Part shown: in pieces, positions 1 through 9,398 of the stretch
Layout of the letters: each line of letters opens with the position of its first letter
How positions within the stretch are numbered: the first letter of the stretch is position 1
NCBI RefSeq assembly: GCF_036647415.1
Contig: NZ_JAVXKG010000009.1
Span: 35,376 to 99,375 of the forward strand
Reading direction: 5' to 3'
Origin: Empedobacter sp036647415
Lineage (GTDB): Bacteria > Bacteroidota > Bacteroidia > Flavobacteriales > Weeksellaceae
Length of the DNA: 64,000 nucleotides
Notes under the pieces: generated by a model
What the model saw: only the letters and a program-made list of their open reading frames with translations
Database searches by the model: none
Told to the model about the DNA's origin: nothing
Position numbers and translations under genes: made by a program

Positions 1-1142
1 AACCATTCGTCTACCGTTTCATTAATCCCAAATAAATGTTGGTACCAAGAATGTGCTGCTTCGTGATAGATAACACCAACCAATGATGACAAGTTTCTTT
101 CACCTGTAATCAATGTTGCCGTTCCATATTCCATTCCACCATCACCTCCTTGTACAACCGTGTAAGTAGGCCATGGATAAGCTCCGAATTTTTCTCCAGC
201 ATAATCAAAAAACTCAGTTGCGTAAGGCATTGCCTCTTTCCAAACTTTAGTTGTTTTTTCTCCTGGTTTGTAAATTAAATAAACTTTAACTCCACCTTTT
301 GATGTTGCTTCGTCTACCACAAAATCTTTATCAGCTGCCCAAGCAAAATCGTGAATATTAGTTGCTTTAAAATTCCAAGAAGCACGCCCGTTTTTCTCAA
401 CAATTTTTGCATTTTTATCATAACCTTTTACTTCTTTTGGGTTTTGTAAAACTCCCGAAGAACCAATTACATAATCTTTTCCAATGTTAATTGTTACATC
501 AAAATTACCGAAAGGTGCAATAAATTCACGTCCAACATATTCATCTAAATGCCATCCGAAATCATCAAATTGAGCCATCTTAGGATACCACTGTGTCATC
601 GAATATGCTACACCTTCTTTAGAATTTCTTCCAGAACGACGAATTTGCTCAGGAACTTGTGCTTCCCAAACCATATCAAAAGTAGCAGATTTTCCTGCTT
701 TAATTGGTATTGCTAACGTAACTTCTAAGATTGTTCCGTCCACTTTATATGAAGTCGCTTTACCGTTTTGAGTTAAAGAAGTTATTTTTTGATAACCCAT
801 ATTATCATTTCCTAAAGTCGCGATACGAGATTGCATTTTAGGATTTTCCTTTGTTCCAATATTATTCACCATTCGTTTGTCTGGATCTGCAATATTTGCC
901 AAACGATAATCCATCATCGATTTTGGTTGAAAAGCATTAAAATATAAATGAAAATATACTTTATTCAGGCTTTGACCAGAATTATTCGTGTATTTCAATT
1001 TCATTTTTCCATCATATTGATACAAATCGTCTTTTATATCAATCGTCATTTTATAATCTACCTTTTGTTGCCAATATCCTTTGCGTTGCGCAAAAACAAA
1101 TTGTACTAAACATAAACAGATTAATAGTGTAAATTTTCTCAT
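1..1142 (-). CDS. M1 family metallopeptidase, N-terminal part (runs off the window)
   Basis: The reading frame begins with ATG at 1142 and is open to base 1, so only about 380 N-terminal residues are seen. A signal peptide (MRKFTLLICLCLVQFVFAQ) points to export. An aminopeptidase-N-like beta domain follows, then a GGMEYG motif resembling the exopeptidase GAMEN motif, and near the window edge the zinc motif HEAAH followed by SWYQH. The second zinc-ligand glutamate expected 18 residues after HExxH would fall just outside the window. M1 enzymes are zinc aminopeptidases; the exported flavobacterial ones probably trim peptides in the periplasm or outside the cell. It is divergent from the DJ-1 gene. 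Family assignment is firm; substrate is unknown. Confidence 0.88.
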   Translation of the reverse strand, partial: MRKFTLLICLCLVQFVFAQRKGYWQQKVDYKMTIDIKDDLYQYDGKMKLKYTNNSGQSLNKVYFHLYFNAFQPKSMMDYRLANIADPDKRMVNNIGTKENPKMQSRIATLGNDNMGYQKITSLTQNGKATSYKVDGTILEVTLAIPIKAGKSATFDMVWEAQVPEQIRRSGRNSKEGVAYSMTQWYPKMAQFDDFGWHLDEYVGREFIAPFGNFDVTINIGKDYVIGSSGVLQNPKEVKGYDKNAKIVEKNGRASWNFKATNIHDFAWAADKDFVVDEATSKGGVKVYLIYKPGEKTTKVWKEAMPYATEFFDYAGEKFGAYPWPTYTVVQGGDGGMEYGTATLITGERNLSSLVGVIYHEAAHSWYQHLFGINETVDEW

Positions 1143-1336
1143 TTCAAACTAATTCATTAAACTTTAATCTCTCAAAAATACGAAAAAGCTTGTAATAGAC
1201 TAAGTTTGTTTTAATAATTGAAGTTTTTTAGCTTAAAAGCGCTATTATTATTTTTAAAAAAATTTTCATTTTTTCATATTTTAATTATACTTTTATTACT
1301 AAATCAATTTAAAGTATTCATTTAAAATTAAAAAAA

Positions 1337-2062
1337 ATGCCAAACACTCGTATTCTCGTAGTTCTTACCGGAGCTAATACCTGGACAATGAAAAGTGGAA
1401 AATTACACCCAACTGGATTTTGGGCTGAAGAATTTATCAAACCGCACAAAACATTTGTTGCTGCTGGTTTTGATGTTCATATTGCTACACCAGGTGGTCG
1501 CAGACCAGTTGTAGATCCATTAAGTTTATCTTTAGGTTACAACGATAATGATCAAAAATCAGTTGATGATCAACAAGCTTACATTGATGCTCAAGATGCA
1601 TTAAAATCTACTTTAGTTTTAGGTGATATTAATCCTGCTGATTATGATGCAATTTTCACAGTTGGTGGACACGGACCTATGCAAGATTTAGCTGTAGATC
1701 CAGATTTAAGCAGAATTATCAATGGTATTCTTGATGATCCTAAAAAAGTTTATGCAACAGTATGTCACGGACCTGCAAGTTTATTATCAGTATTTGATAA
1801 AGACGGAAACTGGTTATTCAAAGGACGTAATGTAACAGGTTTCAGTAACGAAGAAGAAAACCAAGCTACTTTTGCTGGTGACGCTCCTTGGTTATTAGAA
1901 GATCGTTTACGTTTAGCTGGTGCAAATTATGTGAAATTAGCGCCTTGGACTCCTCACGTTGTTGTAGATGGTAACTTGATCACTGGTCAACAACAGGTTT
2001 CTTCTCAGGCTGTAGCTGATGCAATCTTAAAACGTTTACAAGAACTTGGAGTAGGACAATAA
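1337..2062 (+). CDS. DJ-1/PfpI family protein (type 1 glutamine amidotransferase-like, Hsp31-like)
   Basis: This 241-residue protein has the DJ-1/PfpI fold signatures: an early acidic pair (E31/E32), the GGHGP turn near residues 110-114, and the nucleophile elbow TVCHGPAS with Cys143 followed by His144. Length and the GFWAEE segment resemble Hsp31/YhbO-like stress proteins, some of which have glyoxalase III, deglycase or chaperone activity. No signal peptide is present, so it should be cytoplasmic. It stands alone, divergent from the M1 peptidase, and ends in strong hairpins. The exact activity cannot be decided from sequence. Confidence 0.85.
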   Translation: MPNTRILVVLTGANTWTMKSGKLHPTGFWAEEFIKPHKTFVAAGFDVHIATPGGRRPVVDPLSLSLGYNDNDQKSVDDQQAYIDAQDALKSTLVLGDINPADYDAIFTVGGHGPMQDLAVDPDLSRIINGILDDPKKVYATVCHGPASLLSVFDKDGNWLFKGRNVTGFSNEEENQATFAGDAPWLLEDRLRLAGANYVKLAPWTPHVVVDGNLITGQQQVSSQAVADAILKRLQELGVGQ

Positions 2063-2081
2063 TCCTTCTCTAAAAAAGTAT

Positions 2082-2118
2082 AGCAGCTCTTTTCTATTTT
2101 GAAAAGAGCTGCTTTTTT
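2082..2118 (+). terminator. Rho-independent terminator after the DJ-1 gene
   Basis: AGCAGCTCTTTT pairs with AAAAGAGCTGCT across an 8-base loop and is followed by a T run. It lies 20 bases past the stop of the DJ-1/PfpI gene. Confidence 0.85.
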
Positions 2119-2134
2119 ATGCTTAAGAAACAAT

Positions 2135-2167
2135 AAAGCTCGTGTAAAACTTAAACACGAGCTTTTT
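2135..2167. terminator. Hairpin terminator between the convergent DJ-1 and nuoN genes
   Basis: AAAGCTCGTGT pairs with ACACGAGCTTT and T residues follow on the plus strand. It lies between the DJ-1 gene (+) and the end of the nuo operon (-), so it may work in both directions. Confidence 0.75.
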
Positions 2168-2208
2168 AATAATAAATAATAAAAACTATACTAGTTCATA
2201 TTCTACAA

Positions 2209-3597
2209 TTACCACATTGGTGTTTGTAAAAATGATGATAATATTCCTGGAAAAACTCCCATCACAATCAAGATTACCATTCCGATAATTAAAAGGAAAT
2301 TAGTCAATCCATCTTGTGTTTTTACTTTATTTTTTCCTTTCTTAAAGTAGATGTAGTTAATTACTTTGAAATAATAATACATACTTAGAACTGCCATAAC
2401 CAAAGCTATTACAATCAAGAAAAGATTTTTATCGTTTGTACCTCCAATACTCAATGCCATAAATTTCGCAAAGAAACCTCCTGTTAATGGAATACCAGCT
2501 AACGAGATTAAAGATGTTGTAACTGCTGCAGCCAAAACTGGATTTGATTTTCCTAAACCGATGAAACTTTCAAATTTTGGATTTTTGAATTGATCAATCG
2601 TATAGAAAATAATGAAATTCGCGATAGAATAAGCGATCGTATAAAACATCAAGGCTTCTTTAGATGCTGAATTGATGTTAAACAAAACGAACAACATAAA
2701 ACCTGCTTGCGCAATTGATGAATACGCCATTAATCGTTTGACAGATTTTTGAGAAATTGCTCCGAAATTCCCGATAAATAGCGTCAAAATGATGATTGAT
2801 GCAAATAATAATCGGTAATATTCTGCGTATTCTGCATTGGTTGGAAATGATTTTAAAACCATTATAAATCCTAAGAAAGATCCACCTTTGATGATTGTCG
2901 ACATAAACGATGTAAAAACCGTTGGTGTACCGTCGTAAACATCTGGTGTCCATGCGTGGAATGGTGCTGCCGAAACTTTGAAACAAAATGCAAAAATGAT
3001 TAAACACCATCCTAAATAATAAATATTTTCGAAAGACGGATTGTAATTCACCAATTGGTCTAACATAAATGTTCCTGTTGCACCGTATAAAAATGTTACT
3101 CCTAACATCAAAATCCCTGTTGAGAATGCTCCCATCAAGAAATATTTTACAGATGCTTCTGTACTTTTTATACTTTCTTTGTTAGTTCCAGCAATGATGT
3201 ACATTGGAATTGACATTAATTCGATTCCTAAAAACATTATCACTAAGTTGTGAAATTGTGCTAAAACTGCAATACCCGTAAAAGCAAAGAAAATAAGTGC
3301 GTAATATTCTGCAACATGTTTTCCTACTTTGCCAAAAGCATCTTTGTTCAACAACAAGTAAAAAATTGCCAATGCCGCTAATGCGATAAAGAAAGACACG
3401 CCGTAAAGCGATTGTGCAATCATATTATCAAATTTGCCTGCAAACATCGAGCAACCCTTCAAATCAAATATTCCTCCTACAATCATTCCGAAAAATAATA
3501 CAACAGAAAGAATATTTAAGGCACGATTATTTTTGATGTAGAATCCACTAAACATCAATATAATACCTGAAAGTGCTGATAAAATAATAGTATTCAT
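2209..3597 (-). CDS. nuoN: NADH-quinone oxidoreductase subunit N
   Basis: This 462-residue, very hydrophobic protein has about 13-14 predicted membrane helices and belongs to the antiporter-like (Mrp/MrpD) subunits of complex I. Conserved features include the VKYFLMGAFSTG segment and the FKVSAAPFHAWTPDVYDGTP loop around residues 205-225, which carries the lysine and the HxWxPD motif typical of NuoN. It forms part of the proton-pumping membrane arm. It is the last gene of the operon, 20 bases after nuoM. Confidence 0.96.
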   Translation of the reverse strand: MNTIILSALSGIILMFSGFYIKNNRALNILSVVLFFGMIVGGIFDLKGCSMFAGKFDNMIAQSLYGVSFFIALAALAIFYLLLNKDAFGKVGKHVAEYYALIFFAFTGIAVLAQFHNLVIMFLGIELMSIPMYIIAGTNKESIKSTEASVKYFLMGAFSTGILMLGVTFLYGATGTFMLDQLVNYNPSFENIYYLGWCLIIFAFCFKVSAAPFHAWTPDVYDGTPTVFTSFMSTIIKGGSFLGFIMVLKSFPTNAEYAEYYRLLFASIIILTLFIGNFGAISQKSVKRLMAYSSIAQAGFMLFVLFNINSASKEALMFYTIAYSIANFIIFYTIDQFKNPKFESFIGLGKSNPVLAAAVTTSLISLAGIPLTGGFFAKFMALSIGGTNDKNLFLIVIALVMAVLSMYYYFKVINYIYFKKGKNKVKTQDGLTNFLLIIGMVILIVMGVFPGILSSFLQTPMW

Positions 3598-3617
3598 ATT
3601 CTATTTATTCTAAATGA

Positions 3618-5036
3618 TTAATGAGCTAATAAATTAAAAATTGGTGTTGGATAAACGCCTAAAATGATAATCACAATAGCGATTACAGATAAAACTGCAA
3701 TTGGTCCGAAACCTCCTTTTTTTGCTTCTTTTTGTTTGATGTTTTTTACTTCTCCAAACAAAAGTGCACCTGATAAACGCAATGTATAAACGGCTGATAA
3801 GATAACACCTAAACACGCAACAACACATAAAACTGGATTGAATGTAAACAATGCCGAAAGCATCATAAATTCTCCAATAAACGAACTTGTAAGTGGTAAG
3901 GCAACATTAGCTAAACCGAAAACCATAAACAAAATTGCCAATGTAGGATCAACTTTCGCTAAACCACCAATTGACTTGATGTCTGTAAGATGATATTTTC
4001 TTTCCATAATATCAACGCAAAGCCATAATCCTAAAACGACTAATCCGTGCGAAAACATTTGGAAATATGCACCTGTAATACCATTTGCTAATTCAGAAAA
4101 TAATGATACAAAAATCAATGCTAAATGGGCAATCGAACTATATGCAATAATTTTCTTTACATTTTTTGCACTCAATGCGATTAACGAAGCGTAAACTAAT
4201 CCGAAAATTGCGATGTACATAATGTATTTGAACAATACTGAAACTTCTGGAAACATACCCAAATACCATGTTACCACTGCAAATAATCCCATCTTCGCCA
4301 TCAAAGCTGAAAGTACAACTGTAAGTGGTGTTGGAGATGTTTTGTAGATTGTTGGTTGCCATGTATGGAATGGAAAAATTGGAATTTTAATAACAAATGC
4401 AATCAAAAATAATAACGCTAAAGCTGTATTTGTAGAATAAGCTGCTGCTGTTACTTGCTGTACATCTGCTAATAAAAATGAAGCTGGTTTCAAGAAAAAT
4501 CCGATGTAAATAATTCCACCTAACATAAACATAGATCCTAAAATCGTGTATAAGAAAAATGTCATATTTGCACGAAGTCTATCTTTTCCTAATCCGAATA
4601 ATCCTATTAAGAAATAAACTGGAATTAAGACAACTTCCCAAAAGAAGTAGAATAAAATTAAATCTTCTGCTAAGAAAACTCCATTCAATCCTGCTAAAGT
4701 GATTAATAATAATCCATAAAAAGTATTTGAATAGTTTTGTTTAGATGTTGATAAATAAACAAAAAGAGCCAAATATGTAAAGTTTGATAATAGCAACATT
4801 AAGCCACCCAAACCTTGTGCATTTAACGCAAAATAAGTTTTTACGCTGTTGAAATTGAACCATTGTGTTTGGTACGTTAACTCATCATTTCCACCTTTGC
4901 AAGTGATAAAAAAGTACAACGCCAACAATGCTCCACCAACAAATGCTCCTAACCATCTTTGTGGTTTTTGACCTTTCATTAATAGCATGAAAACTCCTAC
5001 TATTAATGGTAATATGATAAATAAAGATAAAAGCAT
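3618..5036 (-). CDS. nuoM: NADH-quinone oxidoreductase subunit M
   Basis: This 472-residue polytopic membrane protein is the second antiporter-like subunit. FYFFWEVVLIPVYFLIG carries the conserved membrane glutamate of NuoM. The IKIPIFPFHTWQPTIYKTSP segment has the lysine and HTWxP motif, and a KKIIAYSSIAHL segment follows. It should transport one proton per catalytic cycle in the membrane arm. It lies 7 bases after nuoL and 20 before nuoN, all co-directional. Confidence 0.96.
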   Translation of the reverse strand: MLLSLFIILPLIVGVFMLLMKGQKPQRWLGAFVGGALLALYFFITCKGGNDELTYQTQWFNFNSVKTYFALNAQGLGGLMLLLSNFTYLALFVYLSTSKQNYSNTFYGLLLITLAGLNGVFLAEDLILFYFFWEVVLIPVYFLIGLFGLGKDRLRANMTFFLYTILGSMFMLGGIIYIGFFLKPASFLLADVQQVTAAAYSTNTALALLFLIAFVIKIPIFPFHTWQPTIYKTSPTPLTVVLSALMAKMGLFAVVTWYLGMFPEVSVLFKYIMYIAIFGLVYASLIALSAKNVKKIIAYSSIAHLALIFVSLFSELANGITGAYFQMFSHGLVVLGLWLCVDIMERKYHLTDIKSIGGLAKVDPTLAILFMVFGLANVALPLTSSFIGEFMMLSALFTFNPVLCVVACLGVILSAVYTLRLSGALLFGEVKNIKQKEAKKGGFGPIAVLSVIAIVIIILGVYPTPIFNLLAH

Positions 5037-5043
5037 TACTAAC

Positions 5044-6936
5044 CTATTTTGAAATTAAATACCCCATAAAAAAGATTGCTATACCTGCAACAGTTCCTAC
5101 AACCATCAACAAAATATAGAATCCGACATTTCCGTTTTGTAGCTGACGTACATTTTTTGATGCGCGATCAGAAACAGTTCCAACTCCTAAAACGAAAGCT
5201 GCAATACCTGCTTTTTCTACATATTTTTTCAAGACATCACCTAATTCAAACAATGGTTTTACAATTGCATTGTCATAAAGTTCGTCGATGTACCATTTAT
5301 TTTCAAAGAATTTTGCAATTCCTGTCGATTCTTCATCAATTTGATTTGTATATTTTTTAATTGCAAAGAAAATCGCTCCTAAAACACAAACTAATAATGC
5401 ACCCATCATCATCCATTCTGTCGCATGAGAAACGTGATGTGCTTCACCTATATTTACAACTCCACTTAAGAAAGTTTGTAATTGATGACCATCTTTCATA
5501 AACAAAGCTGGAATTCCGATATAACCTGCAACAACAGATAAAACTGCTAAAATGATTAATGGAATTGTCATTGCTGCTGGACTTTCGTGTGGATGAGCGT
5601 CTTTATCTCTTAAATCTCCTAAGAAAGTTAAGGCATATAAACGGAACATATAAAAAGCTGTTAATACAGAAACAATAAATCCTAAACCATAAATTATTGG
5701 ATTAGAAACAAACATTCCTAATAACATTTCGTCTTTAGAAAAGAAACCTGATAAACCAGGAATACCTGCAATTGCCAAACATCCAATCAAGAATGTGATG
5801 TGTGTGATTTTCATGTATTTTTTAAGTCCTCCCATTTTGCGCATATCTTGCTCGTGGTGCATTCCGTGAATTACAGAACCCGCTCCTAAGAACAATAATG
5901 CTTTGAAGAATGCGTGCGTCATTACATGGAAAACTGCTGCGATATACGCACCAGAACCAATTGCTGCAAACATTAATCCTAATTGAGAAACTGTAGAATA
6001 AGCCAATACTTTTTTGATATCGTTTTGGCGCATCGCAATTGTTGCGGTAACAAATGCTGTTGCAATTCCTACATATTGAATGATTTCTAATGTAAATGGC
6101 GCTGCTGTAAATAATTCGTTGCAACGTGTAATCATAAAAATACCAGCCGTTACCATTGTTGCAGCGTGTATAAGTGCTGAAACTGGTGTTGGACCTGCCA
6201 TCGCGTCTGGTAACCATGTAAATAATGGTAATTGAGCAGATTTACCTGTTGCTGCTAAGAATAACAATAATGTGATTCCCGTCAATACAAAACCTGTAAA
6301 TGCTGATGGATCGATTGCTAATTGATTGAATACTTTTACGTATTCTAACGTTCCAAATTCTTTGAAAATCCAAAACATTGCCAATAAAAATCCTACATCA
6401 CCAATACGGTTCATAATGAAAGCTTTCTTTGCTGCTTTGATATATTCTGGGTTTGTAAACCAAAATCCAATTAATAAGAATGAACAAAGTCCAACTCCTT
6501 CCCATCCAATAAACATCATTACAAAATTGTTTCCCATTACAAGAATCAACATGAAAAAGATGAATAAATTAAGGTAAGAAAAGAATTTTGCAAATCCTTC
6601 GTCCTCGTTCATATAAGCAGAACTGTACACGTGTATTAAAAATCCAACTCCTGTTATAATTAACAAAAACAAACTCGTTAATGCATCAATTTGAAATGCA
6701 AATGGAACTTGTAGTGTTGGAATATTAATAATATCAAATGCCTTAAAAATTAATGGCTGTGCGTCTGCTCCTGATGGAACTGACATAAAAACCATGATTG
6801 ATAAAATGAAACTTGCCAAAACTGCTCCACTTCCGATGAAAGTAACTAAGCTTTTAGAAAGTACATTTCGTCCTAAACCGTTAATTAAAAATCCGATGAA
6901 TGGAATCAAAGGAATTAACCATATATACTGCTCCAT
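5044..6936 (-). CDS. nuoL: NADH-quinone oxidoreductase subunit L
   Basis: At 630 residues this is the largest membrane subunit and the distal proton channel. It contains the NuoL-type signatures FIGWEGVGLCSFLLIGFW, GKSAQLPLFTWLPDAMAGPTPVSALIHAATMV and MTHAFFKALLFLGAGSVIH. The C-terminal part holds the long lateral helix and last transmembrane segment that clamp the membrane arm. It starts 2 bases after nuoK and is followed 7 bases later by nuoM. Confidence 0.97.
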   Translation of the reverse strand: MEQYIWLIPLIPFIGFLINGLGRNVLSKSLVTFIGSGAVLASFILSIMVFMSVPSGADAQPLIFKAFDIINIPTLQVPFAFQIDALTSLFLLIITGVGFLIHVYSSAYMNEDEGFAKFFSYLNLFIFFMLILVMGNNFVMMFIGWEGVGLCSFLLIGFWFTNPEYIKAAKKAFIMNRIGDVGFLLAMFWIFKEFGTLEYVKVFNQLAIDPSAFTGFVLTGITLLLFLAATGKSAQLPLFTWLPDAMAGPTPVSALIHAATMVTAGIFMITRCNELFTAAPFTLEIIQYVGIATAFVTATIAMRQNDIKKVLAYSTVSQLGLMFAAIGSGAYIAAVFHVMTHAFFKALLFLGAGSVIHGMHHEQDMRKMGGLKKYMKITHITFLIGCLAIAGIPGLSGFFSKDEMLLGMFVSNPIIYGLGFIVSVLTAFYMFRLYALTFLGDLRDKDAHPHESPAAMTIPLIILAVLSVVAGYIGIPALFMKDGHQLQTFLSGVVNIGEAHHVSHATEWMMMGALLVCVLGAIFFAIKKYTNQIDEESTGIAKFFENKWYIDELYDNAIVKPLFELGDVLKKYVEKAGIAAFVLGVGTVSDRASKNVRQLQNGNVGFYILLMVVGTVAGIAIFFMGYLISK

Positions 6937-6938
6937 TC

Positions 6939-7265
6939 TTAACCTTTTAAACGATTTAACACATTAATATCTACCGAATAAACTTTTCGGAACAATAGTA
7001 TTATTACCGATAATCCTACCGCAACCTCAGCCGCAGCAACTACCATGATAAAGAATACTAACAACTGTGCGTCGGTTCCTTTTTCTAATGCTGGATTTGC
7101 GTGATAGTGCATTTTTGAAAATGCAACTAACAACAAATTCACAGAGTTTAACATCAATTCTATACACATAAAAATGACAATCGCATTGCGACGAAGCATA
7201 ACGCCTGCCATTCCTATTCCGAATAGGATTAATGATAAAGTAATATAATAACTGATTGGTAACAT
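6939..7265 (-). CDS. nuoK: NADH-quinone oxidoreductase subunit K
   Basis: This small 108-residue membrane protein has three predicted helices. It shows the family pattern of glutamates inside helices 2 and 3 (IFMCIELMLNSVNL and VVAAAEVAVGLS), which lie on the central hydrophilic axis of the membrane arm. Length matches the family (about 100 residues). It is packed 16 bases after nuoJ and 2 bases before nuoL. Confidence 0.96.
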   Translation of the reverse strand: MLPISYYITLSLILFGIGMAGVMLRRNAIVIFMCIELMLNSVNLLLVAFSKMHYHANPALEKGTDAQLLVFFIMVVAAAEVAVGLSVIILLFRKVYSVDINVLNRLKG

Positions 7266-7281
7266 CTTTTACTTTTTATAT

Positions 7282-7800
7282 TTAATCCAATAATTCTTCA
7301 TCTTTCTTTGATAACATCACTGCTCCAATCATTGCCGAAATAAACAAAATACTGCTCAACTCGAATGGTAAAACATATTCTGAATATAGCATTGAACCAA
7401 GATTGTGTATCAATCCAAGATCACCTGTTCCTACTTCTACTCCTGTTGTTACAGCCGATTTGTCTCCTAAGAAAATTCCTACTGTCAAGGCAACAAATAA
7501 CAACGAAATAAGTGTCGCTGCTAAAAATTTTGCTGGTCTACCGAATGAATGTCTTTCGTTATTAAGATTCATCAACATCACCACGAATAAGAACAATACC
7601 ATAATTGCACCTGCATAAACAATCACATTTACAATCGCCAAAAATTGTGCGTTAAGTAAAACGTAATGTCCACTGATACAGAAAAACGTCACGATTAAAT
7701 ATAAAATCGAGTAAACAGGATTTTTGCTAAATACCATCAGTAACGCACTTAACACCGTTAAGCTCGATAAAACGTAGAATAAAATTTGTGCTAATTCCAT
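7282..7800 (-). CDS. nuoJ: NADH-quinone oxidoreductase subunit J
   Basis: This 172-residue protein has five predicted membrane helices. It contains the VYAGAIMVLFLFVVML segment of NuoJ, whose helix 3 carries a pi-bulge in known structures. It contributes to coupling between the quinone site and proton channels. Its ATG overlaps the stop of nuoI by one base (TAATG), indicating translational coupling. Confidence 0.95.
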   Translation of the reverse strand: MELAQILFYVLSSLTVLSALLMVFSKNPVYSILYLIVTFFCISGHYVLLNAQFLAIVNVIVYAGAIMVLFLFVVMLMNLNNERHSFGRPAKFLAATLISLLFVALTVGIFLGDKSAVTTGVEVGTGDLGLIHNLGSMLYSEYVLPFELSSILFISAMIGAVMLSKKDEELLD

Positions 7801-8300
7801 TAGTTTGTCGCTTTTTTCGGGATTAATAAATCTTCTTTAGAATAGATGAAGTTTTTGCGATCAAAACTTGCTGGCGGAACAGTTTGTGATAAATAAACTG
7901 CATCTTTAGGACAAGCTTCTTCACAGAATCCACAGAAAATACAACGTAACATGTTAATTTCATATTTCGCTGCATATTTCTCTTCGCGGTAAAGATTTTC
8001 TTCACCAGGAAGTCTTTCTGCTGCTTCCATCGTTATCGCTTCTGCTGGACAAGCCAAGGCACAAAGTCCACAAGCTGTACAATTTTCACGATTTTCTTCA
8101 TCTCTATTCAAAACGTGTAATCCTCTAAATACAGGACTAAACGGTCTTTTTTCTTCTGGATAATTAATTGTTGCTTTCTTAGAAAAGAAATGTTTCAATG
8201 TAATCATCAACCCTTTTGCGATAGAAATCAAATAGATACTTTCCCAAAATGTTAAGGGTTTGCGTTCTACTTGTTTTGATCTATTTGTAATTGGTTCCAT
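7800..8300 (-). CDS. nuoI: NADH-quinone oxidoreductase subunit I (two 4Fe-4S ferredoxin-like)
   Basis: This 166-residue peripheral-arm subunit has two classical 4Fe-4S motifs, CTACGLCALACP and CIFCGFCEEACP, which hold clusters N6a and N6b. These pass electrons from NuoG towards NuoB. An N-terminal amphipathic stretch (SIAKGLMITLKHFF) is the usual membrane-contact helix. It follows nuoH by 23 bases and overlaps nuoJ by one. Confidence 0.96.
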   Translation of the reverse strand: MEPITNRSKQVERKPLTFWESIYLISIAKGLMITLKHFFSKKATINYPEEKRPFSPVFRGLHVLNRDEENRENCTACGLCALACPAEAITMEAAERLPGEENLYREEKYAAKYEINMLRCIFCGFCEEACPKDAVYLSQTVPPASFDRKNFIYSKEDLLIPKKATN

Positions 8301-8323
8301 AATTTTTTATTATTTTGATGATT

Positions 8324-9373
8324 CTACTTGTTTAATAATAAAATCACTAAGCCCGTAATTAACATATTGATTAATGCTAAAGGCAATAATTTTTTCCAAC
8401 CTAAATTCATTAATTGATCGTAACGGAAACGAGGAATCGTCCATCTTACCCACATGTAGAAAAAGATGAAGAAACACGCTTTACCAAATAACGATAGGAA
8501 ATTAAGAATTGCCAATCCGTTAACTCCAACCGAGTTTACTAATGTTGCATCGTCTACAAATGGAATATCATAACCACCAAAATATAATGTCGAAATAACC
8601 ACAGAACTGATGAACATGTTGATGTATTCTGCAAATAAGAAGAATCCCATCTTCATCGATGAATATTCTGAGTGATAACCTCCTACTAATTCATTTTCTG
8701 CTTCTGGTAAATCAAAAGGTGTACGATTTGTTTCTGCAAAAGAACAAACCAAGAAAATGATAAATCCTAATGGTTGTAAAATGATAAACCACGCATTATC
8801 TTGCTGATAATGTACAATGTCGCTTAATTTTAAAGAACCTGTCATCATCAATAAAGTGATTAACACAATTCCCATTGGTAATTCGTACGAAATAATTTGA
8901 GATGCTGCACGCAAACCACCCATTAATGAGTATTTGTTGTTCGACGCCCAAGCACCAATCATAATTCCGTAAACACCTAAACTTAATACACCCAAAATGT
9001 ATAAAAATCCGATGTTGATATCTGCGATTTGAGGAACTACAACGCGATCTCCAATCTCAAAAGCTGTAGACCACGGAATAACCGCTCCTGTCATACACGC
9101 TACAATCATAGCTAAAGCTGGTCCTAAGATGAATAAAAATTTATTCGAATCTTTAGGTGTAATTTCCTCTTTCGAGAATAATTTTAAACCATCGGCAAGT
9201 GGTTGCAATAACCCAAAAATACCTGCACGGTTTGGTCCTATACGATCTTGTAAAAAAGCTGCAACTTTACGTTCAGCCCAAGTAGAGTACATTGCTACAA
9301 CAAGTGAAAACGCAATCATAACGCCTACTAAAGCTAACTTTTCTAATGCAAGACCTATAAATTCTTCTGTCAT
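8324..9373 (-). CDS. nuoH: NADH-quinone oxidoreductase subunit H
   Basis: This 349-residue membrane protein forms the heel subunit that builds the quinone chamber. Diagnostic segments are ERKVAAFLQDRIGPNRAG near residue 35, SNNKYSLMGGLRAASQIISYELP mid-protein (with the conserved glutamate) and the acidic loop NRTPFDLPEAENELVGGYHSEYS. The C-terminal WVRWTIPRFRYDQLM is also typical. It is 25 bases after nuoG. Confidence 0.97.
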   Translation of the reverse strand: MTEEFIGLALEKLALVGVMIAFSLVVAMYSTWAERKVAAFLQDRIGPNRAGIFGLLQPLADGLKLFSKEEITPKDSNKFLFILGPALAMIVACMTGAVIPWSTAFEIGDRVVVPQIADINIGFLYILGVLSLGVYGIMIGAWASNNKYSLMGGLRAASQIISYELPMGIVLITLLMMTGSLKLSDIVHYQQDNAWFIILQPLGFIIFLVCSFAETNRTPFDLPEAENELVGGYHSEYSSMKMGFFLFAEYINMFISSVVISTLYFGGYDIPFVDDATLVNSVGVNGLAILNFLSLFGKACFFIFFYMWVRWTIPRFRYDQLMNLGWKKLLPLALINMLITGLVILLLNK

Positions 9374-9398
9374 TTTTGTTATTTTAATTTACGTATGA

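Noticed and set aside
2678..3010. Open frame antisense or out of frame within nuoN
   Set aside because: Same DNA encodes clear NuoN motifs; the alternative product is unrelated to any family and rich in rare residues.
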